Assembly (NCBI RefSeq): GCF_036324505.1
Contig: NC_086349.1
Span: 27,361,759 to 27,425,758, forward strand
From: Eleginops maclovinus
Lineage: Eukaryota > Chordata > Actinopteri > Perciformes > Eleginopidae
Length of the DNA: 64,000 bases
Direction: 5' to 3'
The notes beneath the pieces were generated by a model, which did not search any database, was not told the origin of the DNA, and saw only the letters and a list, made by a program, of their open reading frames with translations. Positions within the stretch are counted from its first letter, which is position 1. Every line of letters begins with the position of its first letter. Shown here piece after piece: positions 55,191-64,000 of the stretch. The position numbers and the translations under genes were made by a program.

Positions 55191-58100
55191 GTTTCCAGTT
55201 TCTCAGATATGGAGATTTTTGAATGTTTCTTAGTTTTTAATACAACATATTAAAGAGAATATTTTGGGGTTTGGACGGACAGAACAACACATTCAAAGAC
55301 ATCTCGTTGGACTTTAATAACCTGCAGTATATTAACGTTTTCTGCAGCTCTCCTCTACGACTGTACCCCCACCATTAATTGTTTCCCTCTGGACCTTGTG
55401 CAGCTGGACTTCCTATCGATTCTCTCATTTGGTTGAGTGAAAATCCCCGAGCGCCGCCGGCAATCACAACTCTCTCTCCTCTAATGCAGTTCTGCTTGGT
55501 TTGCCAAAAAAAGGAAAAGAGAAATAATCCTCCCCAGGGATTCCTGCAGGAGAGTTCTCCGTTAACATAACAGCCTCTCATTTGCATTCCCGCACCCTTT
55601 GGTGTTTGACGGACACATCATCCGGGCTGCTGCTCCTGTGGGGTTTCACAGGCGGAGTGAAATAGATGGCTCACTTAAAGAGGACGGTGTGTGAAGCATT
55701 TTGATCCGGCTCAGCAGAAATACCTCAGATAGAGACGCGCATGTCCATCAGGGTGCTGACAGAGAAGAAGAATCCTACAAAGAAAAGCAGAAAGACTTTT
55801 AAACCTTGCAACCTCCTCTGTGTATTTGGCACAATTCTCTATAGAGTGATGTGGTGTTTCTGTTGGACCCTGAAGGCAGCATCTCCCTGGTCCAGTGGGA
55901 TCTCTTCATGTTAGTTAGCTATCAAATACAGTTAAATGTTGCGGCGTGTTTCAGATTCAGCAATGCGTCATCCAATATTGGATTGAAGGGTCGCCGTGTC
56001 ACAACCCGATCGAACCAAAAATATGAAGTGTGGACTGGTAGCTGAAGAGGTGCCCTTGAGCAAGGCAGTGAATCCCCTGCTCCCGGCGAGACTGGCAGCT
56101 TCTTCACTCCTCACCAGATGCATGAGCATGTGTGCAACCTACCTGTGTGCAGTGTGGTTAAACTGTGTAAAAATGTGTGAAATAAATGTAGTGGTGGAAA
56201 AACGATAATATTTTCCTCTGAAATCAAATAAATTAGAAGTAGAGAGGAGCACAGAATGGTGAAATCCAAATACTTACAACATATAAAAGAACAATACTTA
56301 GTAAATGTACTTTTATAAGCCCCTCTGCAGCTCCTCCTGTCCCCTGCAGGTTGTTTAGCATCAGACTCCCTCCAGCTTTGTGATCAGACACCAGCAGCTT
56401 CTCCTCTTACTTTGCAAGCGTGACAAAATTCCTCATTGGCTCCGATTGTTGGGATTATCCCGGTCTGTTTGTTCAACCTTAATTGGAAGTTGGGTGTAAT
56501 GTCCGGACTCTGGGGAACGATACGAGGCCTCAGCTCTCAGAGCGCAGAAAGTAATTAGATGGAGGACATGGAAATGAAACTGGTGAGAGATGGAGTCAGT
56601 CAGGCGGAGGAGTTTAATTTAAAACGTCTCTTTAAGCCAGGAGATCCCGGAGTCCCTATCTCTACATGTTTTATGATCTGGAACCAGGCTACATTCACCC
56701 AGTGTGTGATGTTAAACACACAACATGTCCTTTTCTATGGTCTTTTTGCTTGGTTGTGCAGCGTTGCATCATGGGAGTTGTAGTCTTCAGCTGCTCCTGG
56801 TTAGGACTCCATCAGTGTTGCTGACTCAGGTGAACCAGATGCAACATTAGACATGTTTACCTAATATACCTGCATAATGATTACTTATACTTTTGGTGCT
56901 TTAAATACATTTGCTTATACGTGTACGGTACTACTTGAACCCCTGGTGACCCGTTACAAGAAACAGGGTTAAGAAACTCAATATTTTCGCAAAAAGGCCT
57001 TCAATGCAAAATCTAATTTGTGGGCTTTGACTTGGTTTGTTCTTGGGACTTGTTTCTCTGATAAAATGTGGGCGTGTTTGGTAAAAATGGGAGTTAAAAC
57101 TTCATAAAAAGTCAATTTATGGCAGCTAACGTATGACGACATCACAGGAGTCCAGAGGAAACTACAGCTGGAAGTATAGCAGAGCGTGGGGGTGGTATTT
57201 AGAGAAAACTCATGTATTCTCTGATTATAAAGTGGTAAATATGTGAGGAAGAGATATGGTTCCTTCACTACAGAAAACACAGTCTTTCCTCTCATTAATC
57301 TGTGAATTTAATCTTGGAAACGTACCACTTTAATGTCGTAAATTCTGAGTTTTTCATTAAAACGACTCCCCTCCTCAGACTCTGTGGTTTATTGAACTAA
57401 TGCACAGCTCTCTAAAACATTTGGGATAACTCAACTGAATACAAAACATAATAGTAGTTCTTACACATTTTAATGCAGACATTCTACCTGTTTTACCTCA
57501 AACAGAGGGTGCAGCATTAACTGAATATCCCTCAGAAGGTTTCTCTACCTGATGGAAGGACGGTGGTGGTTCAGATGGTTGGCAGTGAGATAAAACAGTC
57601 CGATGGATCGATTTCTAGCTGTGAACATCAATCACCTGCACGGACAGTTCAAACACAACCTAAAAGTCGTCCCTGCAGGCGCAACCGGTAGTGTTTTTAA
57701 AAAACGCAGTAAAAGAGCAGTTCCTTACAAAAAAGGGTGAAGGGGAAATTTAAAGCCTGTTTCCGGGAAATTTATATCTAAAAAAGGGTTTAATGTTTGC
57801 ATTAAAAGAAACGTCCGCTTCTGCCCCAAATGCCCTTTTCCCTCTCCATTTTCTGCAGACCCTCGCCCTGAACGCTCCCCTAAAATTTGGGTTTTTGAGA
57901 GGGCCTTTTATGTAAGGCCCCCTTTCCCCCTTTTCAGTTTTTCCCAATTCACTGTGGCCAGCGGCTGTCGGTCTTTTTGGTTTAAAAAGATTTTTTAAAA
58001 AAAGATTAATGGGTATTTTTTGGGATGGGAAAATTTAATAAAACCCAAAAATTCGGGGACACTCCCCTCCACTTTTTGAGTGCGGGGAGCTGCAATCTGG

Positions 58101-58379
58101 TGACCATGAGACCCCCCAAGGGAAGGGTTTTTCCTTTTTTTTTTCCGCCCCACACCTCGCCCAAAAACCCCTTAAAGGGGAGGTGAAAGGAAAAAAAGCG
58201 TGGGGTTGGAAGAGAAAGTGTTTAGGGGGACCCTAAAGTTCGCCCTTGGGGGAAAGTTACAAAGGGTGGTACAGGAAGCCAAAAAAATCCAACTTTTAAA
58301 ATAAAATTGGGATTTTTACTGATCTTTTGCAGCCAGGAACCCAATTCCCAAACCCGGGCTTTAAACCCCAAACATTAGC

Positions 58380-59030
58380 CCCTTGCAGCGGTGGTGGGGT
58401 GAAGTCATGTGCCCGGGTGCCTGTGTTTTTTCCTCTATGCCCAAAAATTAGCCTCCTTTACTTCCCCCGGTGGTGATGTGAAGTCATGGCCCGGTGTAGT
58501 TCCTCTATAGCCCAACTTTAGCCTCCTTTACCCCTTAGCGGTGGGGGGTGAATTCATGTGCCGTGCTGTAGTTCCTTTATCCCCCCAACATTAGCCTCCT
58601 TTAGCCTTTACCCCGGTGGTGGACGTAAAAGTCATGTGCCCCGTGTTGAAAAGTTCCTATCCCCCCAACATTACCCCACTTTTTAGTTTTGGGGCGGGTG
58701 ACGTGAAGCATGTGACCGGCTGTATTTCCCTTTATAGCCCAACTTACCCCACTTTTTTTACCTTACCCCTGGGGTTTGCCGTGAATATTAAACCCGTCTG
58801 TATTTCCCTCAAATTAACCCAACATTAGCCTCCCTTTTCCCCCTTAGCGGGGAGTGACCTGAAGTCAGTGCCCCCTGGCTGAAATTCCCTTTTTATACCC
58901 CAAATGTTACCCCCACCCTTACCCTTACCCCGGGTTGGGGGGACGTGAAGTCATGTGCCCGTGCTGAGCCACTATGCCCAACTTACCCTCCTTTCCCTTA
59001 GGGGGTTGGGCCCTGAAGCCTTACAGCCCG
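58380..59030 (+). repeat. Corrupted ~72-bp tandem repeat, block 1
   Basis: About nine units. The readable consensus is built from TTAGCGGTGGTGA, TGAAGTCATGTG, CCGTGCTGTAGTTCCTTTAT, AGCCCAACATTAGCCTCCTT. Each copy carries different base replacements and run-length changes. Confidence 0.75.
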
Positions 59031-61229
59031 TGGTAGTTCCAAAAAGGGGAAATGATGGCCCTCCATCAGTCCCCGACCCTAAACCCCAAAAAGACTCACA
59101 AAACCCCTTTTTTCCCTCCTGAAGCTTTGTCCTAAAATTTTTATTGTGTAGTTTTACAGCCTCTTCTAATTTTCTCACTTTTTTCCCCTTTTTTAAAAAA
59201 ATTCACCCAGAGCGCTGAAAAAAATCCCTTCAACTCGCAGAGGAAATAAGAACCCAGCTTCTAAGCTCTTAAAATGTTTAATGCAGCAGAAGGCACACGC
59301 AGTAAAAGTACAAAAAACAAACAAAATTTAACCCCCAAAAACAATTTGAAACCCCCTTATTCAAAGTTAAAGTTTTATATTGTAAGAAGGATTCCCCTTA
59401 AACTAAAAGTATTTTTTTGGTTGCATATCCCAAAAATGTTTTGTATTAGACCAATTTTTCGGATTTTCTGCTGTTTTTTTTTTTCCCCCTCCTTTGTATG
59501 TTGGGTTTTTTCATTTGCGCAGGGGCCCCCCCATATTCTATACGTTTTTATTTTTGGGTTTTTTTTTTAATGTCCATTTTCTGCATTTTCCCTTTCAAAA
59601 ACTTTTATTAAAATTTTTTCCCCCTTTTTTTTGGTTTTTTTTAAACGTTTTTACCGAAAAATTTCCCCATTTTTTGGATATTTTTTCACTTTTTCCCCCA
59701 AAAAATTTCTTTTTGAATTTCAAATTTTTTGGGTCAAATTTTTTTTCCCCGGGAATTTTCCGACTTTTTTTCTTTTTTTGTGTTTTTGTTTCCCCAAACC
59801 CAAAAAAATGCCAAATTTTTTAAAAAAGTTGGGAATTTTTGAGACATTTTTCCAAAAATTGCATGTTTAATATATTTTCTGGGACAATTTTTTTTAAAAT
59901 TTTTAAATTTAAATTTTTCCCCCGAGGTGAAATTAAAAATTGGGTTAGGGAAAAAAATGTAGGAAGTCCGATTATCATTTTTTTTATTTTTAAAAAAATT
60001 TAAAAAATTGGGTAATTTTTTAAAAGGACCCAACCCCGTTGGGAAAATAAAAACCCCCCCTGGGGTTTAAAAAAAATAACTTTTCAAATAGTTTTTTCCA
60101 CTTCCCCCGCCCAAATTTACCCCCCCCCCCCAAAAAAAAGGGTTTCCTCAGTCAGGTAACAGGTAAAAATGGGCGATTATAAAGGAAATGACGGTGGCAA
60201 AAACCCCCGCTGCTTAAATTCCTGTCTGTTTCCCCCCCTATTGAAACACTTTTATGCAGTTTTCCCTAGGGAAAAAATTATACGGGGCCCTTGGGGGTCA
60301 ATCCCATGGAGTAATAAACCCCCGCCTGTTTCCCCGTGTGTGTTTTTGGTTTTGTGTGTGTTGTGTGTGGTGTGTGTTGAGGGGGTGTTTTGGGGGTTGT
60401 TGTGGGGGTTTGTGGTGTGTGTGTTCTTTCACTTTCAGGACCGGGGAGTTCGGAACCGGCCCCTCCAGAAACGGGAAAGGCATCGGGCCCCCGATGGTGG
60501 TGTCCCCCCCGTGATGCCCGGGTTTGATTCTCTCCGTATGGGTCCCCCCCCCGGGTGAGACAAAAACCGAGAGAGGGAGAAAAGGGCAGGGGGAGGGGGG
60601 GGGGGTTGTAATTTTGGGGAGAAAAACCCGGTACATGCAAAATGCCCCCCGACTTGACTCCATTTTTGATTTCAAAATGATCGTTTTTTCTCTGCGTCCC
60701 AAACCCGCTGGACCCTGCTTGGACCCTAAAGTCGCCCTTTACCCTTGGTTTACTTCCATTCTGTTTTCCCCGTTGTTTTCTGCTTCATTTTTTTTAAAAA
60801 TTTGTAAGTTTTAGAAAGTGTAAACCGGGTTTTTCTTGTTTTAAAATGGGGGCCCCATGATTTTGGGAAAAGCCTTTTGCAAATGTTCCCAAACAGATCA
60901 CCGCCTTCATTAGTTTCCGATCTGTTTGCAGGAATAAAGGCCAGCACCTCGTCACTTTTAAACCCGACCCCATTTCCTGAGGCCCTCTTTCCCCTGCTTT
61001 CTCCTCTGCAAAACCGAGCCCCCACCTTTGCTGGGGGTTCCCCTTCAAAATCACGTGGAGGTTTCTGGAGAGTGCCCAAGTTAAAAGGGGGGCAAAACCC
61101 CTGTTTTGGCCCCCGGGCCCCTCAAGGGGGGACCCTCTGAAGGATTTTTCCCCCCTGTCTCCCACAAAAAATCCCAACAGTAAATCCCCACTGGTGGTTT
61201 TAAAAAAACCCCTGTTTAACAGTTTTAAA

Positions 61230-61890
61230 AAAGAGACGCCCTAAACCCCCACAATTTCCCCCCTTAGCCTCCTTTTCCCTTAACCCTGCCCGTGCCTGTA
61301 GACCCTTTATACCCCAACCCTTTAGCCGCCTTTACCCTTACCCGGTGGTGCCCCGGGGGCCCTCATTCTGACCGTGCTATAGTTCCCCTTTAAAACCCCA
61401 AACCTTTAAAGCCCCTTTTTAAGTTACCCGGTTTTGGTAAAGGTGAAGTCATGGGGCCCGTGCTGTATTTCCCCTTTTTACCCCAACATTACCTCCTTTA
61501 GCTTACCCCGGGTGGTGACCTGAAGTCATGTGCCCGTCCCGTATTTCCAAAAAAATAGCCCCCCCTTTTACCCCCCTTTTTGCTTAGCGGGGTTGCCCTA
61601 AAGTAAACTGACCGTGTATATTTTCCCTTTCCCCCCAACATTTAGCCGGCCCCCTTTAAATTTAGCGGTGGTGGGGGGAAGTCATGTAAACCGTGCTGTA
61701 TTTCCCCTTTTATAGCCCAACTTTTAGCCTCCTTTACTTAGCCGGGGGTGCCAAAGTCATGTGACCCCTGCTTTTTTTTTCCCCTTTATACCCCCAACAT
61801 TCCCCCCCCTTTAGAACCCGGTTTGGAAACTGAAGTCATGTGACCGCCCCCTGTGCCCCTTTAAAACCCCAACTTACCCCCCTTTAGCAA
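61230..61890 (+). repeat. Corrupted ~72-bp tandem repeat, block 2
   Basis: About nine more units of the repeat at 58380-59030, same orientation, with heavier corruption. The 2.2 kb between the blocks does not show the repeat. Confidence 0.7.
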
Positions 61891-63380
61891 ACCCCAAAGC
61901 CATCATTTCCCCCCCCCAAAAAAATTTACGAAAACCCCCTTGATCTCCAGACCCCCCAAGAAATTGGAAAAATTTGGGGCCCCCTCATTTTGAGTTTTGG
62001 GAAACTTTTTTTCTAAAACGAAATTTTGTCCCCCCCCTTTCTAAACACCCAAACTGCTGTGTTTTTTCTCCCCGGGAATCTGAGCCTGGTGCTGTCTCTG
62101 GGGGTTTTTATCATGTAATAAGTCCGCACTCTCCCCCTTCATCAGAAAACGAGGAAAAAATTCTCCCGGCCCCGAGGGGGCCCAACACCCGGTGTTCAGC
62201 CTCACAACAACCGACCTCCCCCCTGCGGGAAAACCCCCCTCCCGGGGGAGTGCCCACACCTCTGGGCCCAGGTTTCCCCAACACCAAACCCCCTCTCGGA
62301 CTCCCCGAGGGAGAACCCCTTGCTCCACAACCAACACAGACACCCCAACACATTTGGATTTGAGGTCAGTGTGAGCTCTTTTTCCCCCTAAAAAGCTTCC
62401 TCCCCCGGGAAATTTTTTTTCCGCCCGTTTTCCCAAAAAAAATTTTCCAAGGGAAAAAAAAAATCCCCGATGGGACCCCCGCCTCCTCCCCCGACGCAAA
62501 ACCAGGTTTTGGGGGGTCATCGGGGAAAGGCCCAAAGGGCTGTGCTTTTCGCTTTCAGAAAACATTCGGGGGGTTTTTTATTCCCTGCTAAATCCAGAAA
62601 CTTTTTGATTTTCCCCTGCATAAAGCGTGGGGTTTCCCAAAAATAGTGAGTGAAAGGGGCCCTTTTTAGCTATAGGGTCACTTTGTTTTAAAAAAACCCT
62701 TTTTAAGTGGCAAAAAATAATCCCCAGAGATGTGACTTCTGATGGGGCACCCATTTTTCCCCAAGCCCAAAATGTCAGGGTTTTTTTCAGGGATTTCCCA
62801 AACCCTTTCACCAAAGCCCCGAAAAATTTGGGGATTTTGGTTCTTTCTTTCAGTTTCCCCAACATGCGGGTCAAACCACTTTCCCCAGTAAGTTTAAAAA
62901 AACAAAAGAAAAATGAAACATAACTGGGGCAAGGGTCCCCGGAGGGCTCCCAATGTGTGTGTTTTTTAAAACCTCTGAGGGAATTTTAGTTTAATTTTTC
63001 CCTCCTCCCCCTCCTTCATCCCCCACAGGCCCGCCCCTCCCTAAACCCCCAGGTCCTGCAACAACCCTTTTCGTCCTCACGGGAATCAACAAACCCCCCG
63101 GAAAGTTTTCCCAAAAACCCCAAAAGTTTATTAAAATTTTACTTAAAAAACCCCCCACTCCCCAGCTTTTTAGCTTCTGAAGAAAATTAACGGTCAAAAA
63201 TTCCCCACAAAAGAAAAACCCTTACACAAGACACACGACATGAAACCCTGATCAGAGCCGGGAGAAAAAGTTTGTGTGTGTTTTGTGTGTGTGTGTTGTG
63301 TGTGTTGTTTGTGTGTTTTGTGTGGTGTGTGTTGGTTGTTTTGTTGTGTGTTTGGGGTGTGTGTGGTGTTGGTGTGGTGT

Positions 63381-63414
<34 letters not shown>

Positions 63415-64000
63415 CTGGGGTGGTGTGTTTCCTGCATGACCTCTTGCATGCCCCCCCCCCCCTCCCAGAATGAGTGTTTTTTAAAATATGGGGGAGTAGA
63501 ATATTTAAAGGGCTGGGGATTTAGTGTGGGGGGGGGGGGGGGGGGCCGGGAGTGAGGGGTATTTTTATGGGGGAAAGGGAAGCGTGGGGGGGGGGGGGTG
63601 AAGCTGGAGCCCCCTAATCCCAAAACCGGCCCCTGTGAGGTTCCAAAAGAGTCAGAGGGGGCGGTGTTTAGGTCTTTGGGGTTTTGATTCCCCACGCTCC
63701 GACCCCCCCCCCCCCCCCCCCCCCAAACTCACCCAACAGCATTAATACAGGGGTTCCCAGCCCTTTCCCCCCCGGGCCCGGGGCCCCCCTTTGTCAAAAT
63801 GTCCCAAGGGAGGAAAACCAAAGGAGGGGGGAAAAAGGAAAGGGGGCCCTCCCAGCACACGTCCCCCCACGTTTTTTAATTAAAATCCTGAGGGTTTGTT
63901 TTTCTAAAGGCCCCCGGTTTGGGGCTAAACCCTCCCCCCAGGGGACCCCCTCACATGCAGTTTCCTCTGCGATAAACAAGAAGAAAACGGGGGGGGGGGT

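Larger units (their letters stand above)
57690..64000. other. Low-fidelity sequence; no reliable annotation possible
   Basis: From about 57.69 kb the text is dominated by short homopolymer runs (AAAA, CCCC, GGGG, TTTT) with few isolated bases. Tandem repeats show single bases replaced by their neighbours, e.g. TATAGCCCAAC against TATCCCCCCAAC. Open frames here are rich in Phe, Lys, Pro and Gly and match nothing. This looks like uncorrected or poorly polished sequence, not a true composition change. Dinucleotide repeats survive in recognisable form at 60350-60420 and 63270-63420. Confidence 0.8.

Noticed and set aside
58972..59178. Frame with RKLEEAVKLHNKNFRTKLQE that looks exon-like
   Set aside because: It lies in the corrupted segment, no reliable splice sites can be read, and no family is recognised.
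57750..63979. Many frames of 60-174 codons rich in Phe, Lys, Pro or Gly
   Set aside because: They arise from homopolymer-inflated sequence. None shows a domain or motif.

Overview
This is nuclear DNA from a ray-finned (teleost) fish. Split genes with GT-AG introns encode vertebrate proteins, introns are short to moderate, and the non-coding part is dense in (TG)n/(CA)n microsatellites, minisatellites and short interspersed elements. I cannot name the species. Every gene model below was assembled by hand from reading frames and splice sites. All complete models stay in frame from ATG to stop, but none has been checked against transcripts.

Layout, left to right: the last exon of a RAD21/REC8-family kleisin, most likely rad21l1 (+, ends 764); syntaphilin, snph (+, coding 5894-8669); fkbp1a encoding FKBP12 (-, 13028-16107); dazap2 (+, 17867-21337); smagp (-, 25493-26857); the BAR-domain gene bin2 (-, 29495-34304); a DUF1295 / steroid-reductase-like membrane protein (+, 35501-39777); racgap1 encoding the centralspindlin RhoGAP (-, 41854-49283, promoter near 50.36 kb); and a possible first coding exon of an unidentified gene (+, 51888). 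From about 57.7 kb to the end the sequence changes character: homopolymers are inflated, no exon can be read, and a roughly 72-bp tandem repeat is visible but corrupted. I read this as poor-quality assembly, not biology.

The gene order and strands match two human blocks: RAD21L1-SNPH-(SDCBP2)-FKBP1A on 20p13 and DAZAP2-SMAGP-BIN2 plus RACGAP1 on 12q13. They are joined here between fkbp1a and dazap2. I see no sdcbp2. The genes do not form one pathway: kleisin (meiotic cohesin), mitochondrial anchoring in axons, prolyl isomerase, a small adaptor, an epithelial membrane protein, membrane curvature, a reductase-like enzyme and cytokinesis.

Accessory content is rich. A 32-bp minisatellite with a palindromic core occurs at four loci. 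There is a 538-bp hAT-type element with a perfect 8-bp target duplication, and a 287-bp solo LTR with a 5-bp target duplication. A 519-bp direct repeat flanks the last snph exon, and a long inverted repeat with two 138-bp arms lies downstream of racgap1. (CA)n tracts start within about 15 bases of several 5' splice sites. I found no complete new system. The most unusual items are the long inverted repeat, the CA-repeat/splice-donor pattern, the minisatellite family and the diverged syntaphilin.
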